NCBI RefSeq assembly: GCF_003144245.1
Contig: NW_020289984.1
Span: 434,001-498,000, forward strand
Source of the DNA: Jaminaea rosea
Lineage: Eukaryota; Basidiomycota; Exobasidiomycetes; Microstromatales
Direction: 5' to 3'
Length of the DNA stretch: 64,000 nucleotides
Made by a program: the position numbers and the translations under genes. The notes under the pieces were generated by a model. It was not told the DNA's origin. It was given only the letters and a program-made list of their open reading frames with translations, and ran no database searches. This document shows positions 9,294 to 18,673 of this stretch, one piece after another. The stretch's first letter is position 1, and every line of letters starts with the position of its first letter.

Positions 9294-11508
9294 ATGTCGG
9301 TGCTCAAGCCGAGCATCGCTCCCGTGCCCTCGGCGGCCGACTTCCTCGACATCGTCTTGAGCAAGACGCAGAGGAAGACGCCCACTGTCATCCACCCGGG
9401 CTACAAGATCACCCGTATCAGAGCATTCTATATGCGCAAGGTCATGTTCACAAAGGACACGATCAACGAGAAGCTCGATGCCATGATTCAGGAGTTCCCC
9501 ATCCTCGACGATGTGCACCCATTCACCTCGTCGCTCATGAATGTCCTCTACGACAAGAATCATTACAAGCTTGCGTTGGGCCAAATCAATACTGCTCGCC
9601 ACTTGGTCGAGCAAGTCGCAAAGGACTACGTCCGCCTGATCAAGTTCGGAGACTCCCTCTATAGATGCAAGCAGCTTAAACGCTCTGCCATGGGTCGCAT
9701 GGCTACCATCATCCGCCGTCAAAAGGACCCCCTCGCCTACCTCGAGCAAGTCCGTCAGCACATCTCGCGTCTCCCCTCCATTGACCCCTCGACCCGCACG
9801 CTCCTCATCTGCGGTTACCCCAATGTCGGCAAGTCATCCTTCATCAACAAGGTGACTCGTGCAGACGTCGATGTGCAGCCGTACGCCTTCACAACCAAGT
9901 CTCTCTTCGTGGGTCACATGGACTACAAGTACCTGAGATGGCAGGTAGTCGACACGCCTGGTATCTTGGACCACCCTCTCGAAGAGATGAACACCATTGA
10001 GATGCAGTCCATTACTGCGCTTGCTCACTTGCGAGCTGCTATTCTCTATTTCATGGATCTGTCCGAGCAGTGTGGCTACACGGTCGAGGCCCAGGTACAG
10101 CTCTTCAATTCCATCAAGCCCCTCTTCGCCAACAAGCCCACGATTCTCGCCCTCAACAAGTCGGATGCTATGCGTTTGAGCGATCTTGACGACTCGAGGG
10201 CGGCACTTGTGCGCAGCATCGTTGATGACCCGAGCAGCAACGTCATCTTGTGTGAAATGAGCACCTACAGTGAAGAGGGTGAGTAGAGCGGCACAGTGAG
10301 CCGAGACAACGCAAGCATGAAGCTGACATTACCCTTACCTGGCCCTTCTCTCGTCAGGTGTCATCGAGGCCCGAGACAAAGCCTGTGATGCCCTTCTGGA
10401 GATGCGCGTGGAGCAAAAGACCCGTGGCCCCAAAGGCAATGCCATTCTCTCCCGCCTACATGTTGCCCAGCCGCAAAAGCGAGACGACGTGGAGCGCAAG
10501 CCCTTCGTCCCCGCCGGCCATGCCGACCGCAAGAAGTACGACCGCAATGACCCGGAGCGCCGCCACACGGAGCGCGACATTCAGGAGGCGCATGGCGGTG
10601 CGGGCGTGCACAGCATCGACTTCAAAAAGAACTACATCCTCGACGACGACTCATGGAAGTACGACGTCATGCCTGAGATCCAAGGAGGAAAGAACATTGC
10701 CGACTTTGTCGATCCGGACATTCTGGAGCGTCTGGACGCCCTCGAGCGCGAAGAGGAGAAATTGGAGGCCGACGGATTCTACGACGATCTGGAGGGACCC
10801 GAGGAGCCGGAAGACGAAGAGGATCGTGAGATTCGTGAAGCGGCAGAGGCCATTCGTGCTCGTCAGTTGAGGGCGAAGGCGTTGAGTCAGGACAAGAACA
10901 AGCAGAAGAACTTGAGCAGGCTGCCGAGGAAGATGCAGACTAGAACCATGAGCGAGATGAGCGAAAAGCTCAAGGCGATCGGGATTGATCCGAGCTCCAT
11001 TGAGGCGAGGGCGCAGCTGCTTGCCAAGGCCAAGGGGATGCCGTCTGCTACAGGCAAGCGCGGGCGTGGCGGGGACGAGGATGAAGAGATGGACGACGAT
11101 GAGGAGGACGAGGAAGCGCAGTGGGAGGACGAGGACGGCTCAATGGAGGTGGATGACCCCGACGCCTCGACCTCTTCCCGCCACAAGAAGCTCAAGTCCT
11201 CTTCTGGCACACCGATCACCCGCGCAATCATCGCCCGCAATGCTGCCTCTGGGCTTGGCAGCACGACTAAGTCCGGCGGCCACCCATCAGCGCGTGCAGG
11301 CCCCGTCAGGCGTCCGACTCGCAATCGTCAGACGGAGGGCTTGCCCACGCAAGAGGTGCAGGACAAGGTCAGGTCACTCAATGATCTCTCGTTGCGTGAC
11401 AGGAACAGGAACGCAAAGGCGGGAGAGAGTGACAGGGCGATCAAGGAGAAGAAGCCAAAGTGGTTGTTGGCAGGGAAGCGCAAGCAAGGCACGACGAGGA
11501 GCCGCTAA
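9294..11508 (+). CDS. NOG1: Nucleolar GTPase Nog1, 60S ribosome assembly factor
   Basis: Nog1 is an Obg-family GTPase that binds pre-60S particles from nucleolus to cytoplasm. Exons 9294-10278 and 10358-11508 join across a GAAGAGG/GT...AG junction to give 711 residues. The N-terminal helical bundle carries the near-invariant stretches [16 protein letters not shown] and [16 protein letters not shown]1 is GYPNVGKSS (about 173), G3 is [10 protein letters not shown] (about 220) and G4 is NKSD. The C-terminal half is acidic, then basic ([26 protein letters not shown]), as in the family. The start at 9294 was chosen because homology begins right after it. The frame is open a further 101 codons upstream. 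Confidence 0.96.
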
Positions 11509-12163
11509 GCTTGAGCGTCACGACTTGGGTTCGTTTCATTCTCTTGTATGCACGCGCGTCGATTCAATCGCATTCAGATTCCCTCAAGCGCCACTCTCGC
11601 TGCATTGTAGCCACCGAAGTCATCAGTCCGCTGCGGCTTGCTGGGCTTTTTGTGAGCTTCGCCACTGCCTCTTCCCTTTGCATCCTTTCCGTGACTCCTA
11701 CTCCTCCCTTTATCCCTTGTCAAGATGGGAGTTAGTCATCTTCCGCCATCGGCAGTGAGGAGTATACCCTGCGACATCCGGAAGACAGCCTCGGAGGTTT
11801 GTTGAAGCCGGCAGAAGTAAGACCAACCGAAAAGTCTTTGCCGCAGCGAGGGACAGATCAGCAGAACCTGCCACCGCCCGACTCCGCCGAAAGGACGGCC
11901 GATAATCGAGGGAGCAAGCGGTCGTGGGCACAGACTCCTCGACCCTTCCGCTTCCACCTTTCAGCCGCGACGCGTACCTGTCCTCGATGTGCTGCAGGCG
12001 TTCAAGAGCAATCGAGCAATCCAATGACCCTGGCGCTCTTGTGAGTGCCGTCAAAGGCATCGAGACAGCCAACGCATTGCGAACGGCATTGATATGTCTT
12101 ATCCTCACCATCAGCACTATCGCCGCCGCCGCCGCCGCCACCACCACCACTACACTTCTAGCC
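11509..12163. other. Intergenic region between NOG1 and an unknown gene
   Basis: A 655-bp tandem gap holding the NOG1 3' end and the promoter/leader of the next gene. No conserved ORF or RNA gene is visible. A trinucleotide run lies just before the next start. Confidence 0.4.
12121..12150. repeat. Trinucleotide run (CGC)n then (CAC)n
   Basis: A perfect CGC run passes into a CAC run, ending 14 bases before the start codon at 12164. It lies in the predicted 5' leader. Confidence 0.7.
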
Positions 12164-14653
12164 ATGTCGCCCTCGCCGCAAGCTCCACCACGCATTGTCC
12201 TCGTACTCAACGCTAGTGAGTCGACGCAGTAGCATTGCAAGGGCAATGTATTCCCAGCGCTGCTGAACGACCTACCTTCACTTGCCTCGCCCTCCGTCCA
12301 GCCTCCCCCGCCTCGCAAAGCGTAATCGACACTCTCCTGCGCCGCAACCGAGAAGAACGCCAACGCGTACGAAACGAGGTGGCTGCAGAGCTCCTCACAA
12401 TCTATGATTCTGCTCCCCCTCCCCCTCCCACCGCAGGCATCGCTCCCACAACTGCTCGCACGCTGCTCTCTCCGATCTCCCCCCTTCCACCCCTGAGCAG
12501 CAACGCCGCCGCTACCAGTGGGCCTCTGATTCCCGCGATACCCCCACCTTCGCTCGCCGTAGCAGACGAGATCTGGCCTGCAGCGACTGCCATGTCCAAT
12601 CTTCCGAGGCACGACCCGAACACGCATATGGCGTATGTGGACTCTGAAGGTAAGGTGAGGCATGTGGGCTTGAATGACCCAATTTGTGAGAGGTTGAGGC
12701 AAGTCGTGAGGCAGAATGGGGAGGCTCTGAGGATTTGGAAGATGGAGCAAGGTGAGCGCGATATACAAGAGGGGAAGGGCGAGAATGGTCTTGGTGAGGC
12801 AACCCAGAAGAGCCGCGCGACCGGTGATGGGAAGGAGAGTGAGCCTTCGGAGAGCTCAACTGCTTCGAACCGTGGCAGCGGAGGAACGGCAAGCAAAGGA
12901 GGCGACAACATCAGCAGCATCGACTCTGCCCTTCTCCTGCAAGCTGTGGCTACATCCAAGCGAAGGGACAGCGACAGCAGTGGGAGTGACTCCACCACCA
13001 CCACCACGGCCCTCTCTGCCTCCAGAAGCAGTGTAGTCAGTTCAGCACGACGCGCCTTGACCCTTCCTCTCCATCTGGGCAAGCACAGCGTCTTCTCACC
13101 GCGGCAAAGCGTGTCCAGTGCCTCTCTCACTCCTTGGGATGAGGAAGGAGAGGAAGCAACCAATCTAGGTCAAGGCTTGAAGCGGGTCTTGACGCAAGAA
13201 GAGGTGGAAGTCGAGCTGGAGATGGGTGTGGAAGCAGCCTACGTGCAGCCATGGGTGGTGAGGGTGATCGGAGATGAGCTGAGCAAGACTGCCGCCACGG
13301 TGCTGCAGGTGAGAGGAGTGGAGATCTTTCACGATCAGAGCAAGGCTTGGAAAGGGGCCTGGGCTGCTTTTGTACGTATTGCGAGGACACTGTTGCGGCA
13401 GACAGCTGACCATGACTGGTCCTTTCCAGGCGGCTCTCTTCGACGACAAGGGTCTGCCAGACGTCAAAGAAGATGCCGACGCGTACGCCAGCGACCTATG
13501 CAGCAAGACAAGGCAGGCGGGCGTTCAGCATCTTCTCATCTGGTGAGACACCTTCTTGGGCCTCCATACGAATTGCTCATCACCATCTTGCCGTCCATAG
13601 CTCCATGGTCGACTTTCTCCCGAATACGCCCTCCTCGGCCACCCCTTCCTCGATTCTCCAAACGCGCACTCTCCATAGGCACCTCTCCTCTCACGCTGCC
13701 ACGGCTGCCTCACCTCTCCAGGTGACTCTCCTCTCGCTCTCCCTGACCTTCGAGCTCGCGCTCTCTCAACAATACATCTCCATCACGCGAGGCAACACCC
13801 CAGCCACGTCCACCCGCTACGTCCTCAAGTCGCGCTTCGCCACTCATAAGCCGCTGCCGTGGAGCTCATCAGACGACGTAGGGCAAGCCGTGCTCTCAGT
13901 ACTTTGCGACAGCAATGCCACATTCTCAGCTACCTCGGGGCTGGGGGAGGTCAGCCTGGTATCCGACCTCATCTCGGCACATGAGGCCAGGGCGCAATGC
14001 TCCCAGATCGTGTATGTGACCGACAAGCGCATCACCACCAAGGAGAGCAAGATGACGACGCTAGAGACGCCCAAAACGGTAAGGGCTCTGGTGGACTATT
14101 GGCTCGATCACGATGTTGAAGTGAGGAGGGCGATGATGGCCATAGACAGGGAGAGGGGCAAGTTGCCACTGACGGGATGGAGGGAGTTTGCTTCTGAGCG
14201 AAGTGAGTGCGTCAAGTGGGCGAGCGAGTAGGCAGGAGCTGACCGGCTGCATTGCTGCGCTATCCAGTCGATATGCTTGTCCCAGGTTGGAAGGAGGGCA
14301 TTGAGCCAGTCCCGCAGTCCTCTACCACTTCCTCCTCACCCTTCCAGCCCGCCATTCCTCCGCGCATCCACGGTACACCCGGAGCCTTACCCACGGCAGC
14401 CGTCTTGGCAGCTGCGGCAGACGCAGCAGAGGCAGCCGCAACGCGGGGACTGGTATCCGCGCCAAGCAGATCTCCCGACCGCTTCGCCAGCACGGGAATG
14501 ACGCCACGCCAGCCGGGTGGGAGCCCATTGGGCACGGACACGCTCAACTACGTGACTGGGCGTGAGTGGAGGCCTGATGGAGGGGCGGTAGGTGAGGCGA
14601 TAGGGAGGCCGAGCGCGAGCGATGGCTCTTACTTTGAGGGAGCGAATAAGTAG
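12164..14653 (+). CDS. Unrecognised conserved-looking protein, five exons
   Basis: Exons 12164-12215, 12302-13371, 13430-13542, 13601-14202 and 14268-14653 join in frame to 740 residues. The junctions use consensus GTGAGT/GTACGT donors. I do not recognise the family. The protein begins APPRIVLVLNAT, then has a charged helix (LLRRNREERQRVRNEV). A long Ser/Thr/Gly-rich middle is probably disordered. A better-structured part follows (VEVELEMGVEAAYVQPWVVRVIGDEL; later QIVYVTDKRITTKESK, TVRALVDYWLDHDVEVRRAM and MLVPGWKEGIEPVPQ). No signal peptide or membrane span is evident. The frame crosses all four introns without a stop, so it is a genuine gene. Function is unknown. Confidence 0.75.
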
Positions 14654-14739
14654 CGCTCAAGACATCAGATGGTACTAGATGATGATTTTGTGAATACTGT
14701 ACATGTGATCTCTCTACTTGGTCCTTCCTGCGTCATCGA

Positions 14740-15345
14740 TCAGTCACTCGATGCACATCCTCTACAGCCTGGCGCGATTCAAGCCAAAGTACATGGGGGA
14801 GTCAGCTAGCTGGACGTGAGCAGTCAGCGCCACTCGCCCTCCTACTCACCACAATGCACACACTCTACGACGGTCCCCGGCCTGAGTTGCGCCTTGGGCA
14901 CTCTGCAGATGCACGTCGACCCTTGATTGTTCATATCCCTCGACTGGATGCATCGCACGCAGCAGAGCTTCTCGTATCCCTGTCGTTTCCACTTGGCGAT
15001 GAGGCTGCGCGGCGAGAGCAAAGGGGAACGAGGATCAGCCAAAAGGTGCATACAGTCAGCTACCTTGTCTGAGTATACTCACTTCGCATCCGCATATCCC
15101 TCCTTGAGCAACCAGTCGTAGAGCTCTCGGCTGATGGCCTCTCTCTTGTAGTATAGATCGTAGATGTAACGCGACCTCGTATGAGATATGCGCATGATGG
15201 GCCAAAGAGCCTCAGCCTTGCGCTTTCCCTCGTGTGACTCAGACTCTGCGTCGCGCATCTGCCGTGTGTAGTCATCTAAGATCTCTTCGATGTCTTCGAA
15301 GCCCTCCGGTGGGGGCTTTGAGCGCGAAGTGCGGATCTTGGGCAT
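14740..15345 (-). CDS. BUD31: Bud31/G10 pre-mRNA splicing factor
   Basis: Bud31 is a core component of the activated spliceosome (Bact/NTC-related). Exons on the minus strand are 15345-15083, 15004-14850 and 14768-14740, giving 148 residues, the usual size. Diagnostic stretches are [76 protein letters not shown] and the zinc-binding tail CICRVPK...[13 protein letters not shown]. The last exon encodes only the CRGC tail and would be missed without splice reading. All cysteines of the family are present. It is divergent with OGG1. Confidence 0.96.
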
Positions 15346-15646
15346 TGCAGTCTGCAGGGGAAGGAGGAGGGAGGAGGAGGGATGGGTGAACGGGCCGACT
15401 GGGTTAGAGGCTTGGCCCTGCTGTTGCTGAATCTGGCGGCCTGCTGATCAGGGACTGTGTGCGATCGAAGGTTGATCCTTGTTCTTGCTCTATTGGCGAA
15501 CAGAGGTTGACGAGGTGATGCTTCGCGAGGATGAAGAATGGAGAGAAGAATGCAAGGCTGCGCTTCCGCCCTCGACGACCTCGTTTCCAAGTCTGAGCGC
15601 GAAGGCGTGGGCGACTCCACTCCTTGGCTTCCTGTCCGTCTGTCCC
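15346..15646. promoter_or_regulatory. Divergent promoter between BUD31 and OGG1
   Basis: About 300 bp between head-to-head genes. The OGG1 frame is open through part of it, with a further in-frame ATG at 15518, but the translated sequence there is acidic and unlike the family. No specific element was recognised. Confidence 0.35.
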
Positions 15647-17356
15647 ATGCCTTTGTGCATGCTTCTCGTCCGACCACCCACTTCACATCTGGCCCGCTTC
15701 TCCCGCTGCATCTCCAACATGGCCTCGTCATCATCATCATCATCCGCCCCTCGGCCCCCACCAGGCTACTCCTTCATCCCGGCGACGCCCGCCTCGATCC
15801 TCCTGCCGCTCACTATCTCCAATAAGTGCGGGCAGAGCTTCCGGTGGAGGAGCGTGAGGGTGCCGCGATGGGTGGGGGAGGGTGCAGCGCAACAGGGAGA
15901 GCCGGCAGAGACGCCTCTGGCAGTCAAAGAAGAGAGAAACAATCCTTTCATGTCTGTCAAGGAGGAGCCGGAGTCATCGTCAAGCCTGCCGCCGGTCAAG
16001 CAGGAGGAGGAGGAGAAACCGGCTCTCGATGTCGAGGACGACAACAGCATGGACACGGAATATTCCATCTGCCTCTCAGATCGAGTCGTCTTCCTCCGTC
16101 AAGACGCTTCACGCGGCTACCTGTATCATCGGACCCTTGCACCCGACCCGCAAGCCGCCTCGACATCTTCCAGCCTCGCCACCTCCACTGCAGCCTGGCT
16201 CCACTCCTACCTCTCCCTCACCGTCCCCCTCGAGTCCCTCTACAGCGAATGGTCAGCCCGTGACCCCGTCTTTGCTAAAACGGCGCCTCGATTCAAGGGG
16301 ATCAGGATGCTACGACAAGACCCTTGGGAGACTCTGTGCGCTTTCATCTGCTCGAGCAACAACAATATTGCGAGGATAGGAGGGATGGTGCAGAATCTTT
16401 GCAGTCATTACTCGCCGAAGCTGTTGAGCCACGAGTATGAGGGCGTAGGGGAGGATCCCGATGTGAGAATGACGGTGGACTACCATCCATTTCCCTCGCC
16501 TGCTAGTCTGGCGGGGAAAGGGGTAGAGGCGCATCTGAGGCAGATTGGGTTCGGGTATCGCGCAAGGTATATTGCGGAGACGGCTAGGATGCTTTGTGAT
16601 GCTCATGGGGGCGTGGAGGTCAATGATGCGCTCTTCAATAGTGTCGCAGAAGCCCTCAAGGGAGAGCAAGCTACCGTCAAGGGCGACACACCCTCTCCCT
16701 CTTCCACAGTCTACACCCACCTCCTCTCACTCCGTACCCTCTCCTATACTGCAGCGCGCGAGGCCCTCCTACCCCACCCAGGTATAGGCCCCAAAGTAGC
16801 GGATTGCATCCTCCTCATGTCTCTTGACCAGCCGGCTTCCATCCCAGTGGACAGGCACGTCTTCCAGTTCGCGGCAAAGCAGTACGGCCTCCGCGGCAAG
16901 AAGGCAGCAAAGTACGAGGACCTGGCAGATTTCTTTAGAGAGCTCTGGGGAGAGTGGGCGGGATGGGCGCACAGTGTCTTGTTCATGGCGGATTTGAGGG
17001 CTTTCCAGGATTACGGAAATGGGGTGAAGAAGGAGGAGAAGAAAGAGGAGGGGCTGGAAGTCAAGATAGATGGAGCGGAGGAGGGACAAGAAGAGGCAAA
17101 GGAGCCGGCGCAGTCAGAGGAAAGCGTGAAGAGGGCGGAGAGAGCTGCAAAGAGGGGAGCGATGGCCTTGACGACGCCATCTTCTGCGATGAAGAAGAAC
17201 AGGAGGGCGAGTGGCAAAGGCGCAGACAAGCGGCTAGACGAGACGTACGATGGTGTCAAGGTGTCGCCAACGTCGAATGGCGTCAAGATCAAGGCGGAGG
17301 ACAGCAGAGGTAGCAGCGTGGAGAATCATCTCAACGCCTCACTCCGAGACGAGTAG
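15647..17356 (+). CDS. OGG1: 8-oxoguanine DNA glycosylase/AP lyase
   Basis: Ogg1 removes 8-oxoguanine opposite cytosine in base-excision repair. It is a single exon of 569 residues from ATG 15647, or 545 from ATG 15719. Family motifs are GQSFRW, RQDPWETLCAFICSSNNNIARI, IGFGYRARYI and the HhH-GPD segment GIGPKVADCILLMSLD...IPVDRHV. Catalytic Lys (383, or 359 from the inner start) and Asp (402, or 378) are both present. The stretch 15647-15718 encodes MPLCMLLVRPPTSHLARFSRC, basic with no acidic residue, like a mitochondrial presequence. The inner ATG would give a nuclear form. An acidic insert (about 85-125) and a basic KKNRR-containing C-terminal tail, possibly a nuclear signal, extend the protein beyond the roughly 375 residues of yeast Ogg1. 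Confidence 0.93.
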   Translation: MPLCMLLVRPPTSHLARFSRCISNMASSSSSSSAPRPPPGYSFIPATPASILLPLTISNKCGQSFRWRSVRVPRWVGEGAAQQGEPAETPLAVKEERNNPFMSVKEEPESSSSLPPVKQEEEEKPALDVEDDNSMDTEYSICLSDRVVFLRQDASRGYLYHRTLAPDPQAASTSSSLATSTAAWLHSYLSLTVPLESLYSEWSARDPVFAKTAPRFKGIRMLRQDPWETLCAFICSSNNNIARIGGMVQNLCSHYSPKLLSHEYEGVGEDPDVRMTVDYHPFPSPASLAGKGVEAHLRQIGFGYRARYIAETARMLCDAHGGVEVNDALFNSVAEALKGEQATVKGDTPSPSSTVYTHLLSLRTLSYTAAREALLPHPGIGPKVADCILLMSLDQPASIPVDRHVFQFAAKQYGLRGKKAAKYEDLADFFRELWGEWAGWAHSVLFMADLRAFQDYGNGVKKEEKKEEGLEVKIDGAEEGQEEAKEPAQSEESVKRAERAAKRGAMALTTPSSAMKKNRRASGKGADKRLDETYDGVKVSPTSNGVKIKAEDSRGSSVENHLNASLRDE

Positions 17357-17417
17357 ACAGCCCAGATCACCTGTCGTAATCGTGCGCAATTGCGTTTTCG
17401 TATACCCTTCTGCTCCT

Positions 17418-18371
17418 CTACATCACAACCAGCGGATCGCGATCACTTTCGCTAACGGTCACTGTAAGCGTCGGGTCCACCTCCTCAAGTCTGCCCTTGA
17501 GCACGCTCTTGAGGTACCCTCTCTCCGTGTTGGTATGGTTCGCCAGAATGACCGTCTTGCCAGCAGCATTGGCGGCGAGGATGGCATGGTGTGACATCTC
17601 TCCAGAGAGCCAGCAGTCGGCGTCGTTCTCGCCCTCGAGGACCGACGAGCCTGAGCCGGCACAGACTGCTATGCGGGAGATGATCGATGGCCTGGAGGCA
17701 GGTGTAGCGACCTGAAGGTGCTCGACGCCAAGCCCTTTCTTGAGCCGTTGCACCAGCGTGTCAAGGGTAACGGGCTCCGCAAGCTGGAAAGAGCGGCCCA
17801 TTCCGACTGCGGCACCCGCCGGCAACTTAAAGTCGTCAGGAATGGAGGTAGCCTTGCTGGGCTGGCAAGCGCGTGGTTTGGACGCAAAAGCCGCTGCGTC
17901 GCTACGCCCTGCACAAGCTGTCGCCAGCCAATCATTGATGCCTTGAGGTGCAGCATCCAGACTGGTATGCGCTGAGTAAATGCTGATTCCGGCTGCAGCG
18001 CACCTTAGCAAACTCCTCTGCTGCGAGTCGCCCAACGTGAGGCTCTTCCATCCCCTGAAGATCAGAGGATGATAGCACATGATCACCCCGACCTCCTTGT
18101 CTTGCAGTGCCTCCTCACATACAGAGGTGGTGAGGTCGATACAGAGGTGCACTCCACGCGCACTTGAGTCTGAGCGCGGCATAGGCGCCTCGAGAAGAAT
18201 GCCGACATTGTCCCACGATTCGGCGAGAGAGAGCGGCGCGAGCTTGTGCATCGCTGAGACGAGCGAAGGCAGCACCGGACGGGGCGTTGACGATGATGCT
18301 GATGCTGTGGAGGACATGCTGCGCGTGAAATAGGGAAGGGTACGAAGGACTGTCGTTGGTCTTGGAAGCAT
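17418..18371 (-). CDS. NIF3: Nif3 family metal-binding protein
   Basis: Nif3/DUF34 proteins are conserved dinuclear-metal-binding hydrolase-like proteins, often mitochondrial, with no settled biochemical role. The gene is a single exon of 317 residues. Typical segments are LAESWDNVGILLE, VIMCYHPLIFRGWKSL, IYSAHTSLDAAPQGINDWLA, RIAVCAGSGSSVL and the C-terminal SGEMSHHAILAA...VILANHTNTERGYL. The histidines and glutamate expected to bind metal are all visible. The N-terminus from ATG 18371 (LPRPTTVLRTLPYFTRS) looks like a mitochondrial presequence; a second in-frame ATG at 18317 would remove it. It is convergent with OGG1 (61 bp) and divergent with the carotenoid gene. Confidence 0.93.
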   Translation of the reverse strand: MLPRPTTVLRTLPYFTRSMSSTASASSSTPRPVLPSLVSAMHKLAPLSLAESWDNVGILLEAPMPRSDSSARGVHLCIDLTTSVCEEALQDKEVGVIMCYHPLIFRGWKSLTLGDSQQRSLLRCAAAGISIYSAHTSLDAAPQGINDWLATACAGRSDAAAFASKPRACQPSKATSIPDDFKLPAGAAVGMGRSFQLAEPVTLDTLVQRLKKGLGVEHLQVATPASRPSIISRIAVCAGSGSSVLEGENDADCWLSGEMSHHAILAANAAGKTVILANHTNTERGYLKSVLKGRLEEVDPTLTVTVSESDRDPLVVM

Positions 18372-18673
18372 GCGAAGAAGTTGGGATGGAAGGGGACGGG
18401 ATGTCGTCTGCCAAAAATCTCCACGAGGCGGTGGATGACGCGCACGGACGGAGCACACGCACCTCGACGTCGAGTGGACCGAATGAATCAATGCGGGCGG
18501 CCAAGCCACTTCAGTCAGGCCCTGAGCAATCGGGCCGGCGTTCCGCCCGTCCGCTGCCTGCCGCCCTGTGAACCCTGAATCGATAGATTGAATCGGCCGC
18601 CTTTCTTCCTTCCCTTCCACCACCGTCCTCAACGCCGTCCCCGAGGTCGATCAGATCAAGCGCTTCGCCCCGC
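18372..18673. promoter_or_regulatory. Divergent promoter between NIF3 and the carotenoid gene
   Basis: A 302-bp head-to-head spacer. No light-response or other element could be assigned by eye. Confidence 0.35.

Noticed and set aside
13372-13429. Frame running through the second intron of the unknown gene
   Set aside because: Open in frame, but a GTACGT donor and CCAG acceptor and the better continuation AALFDDKGLPDVKED favour splicing.
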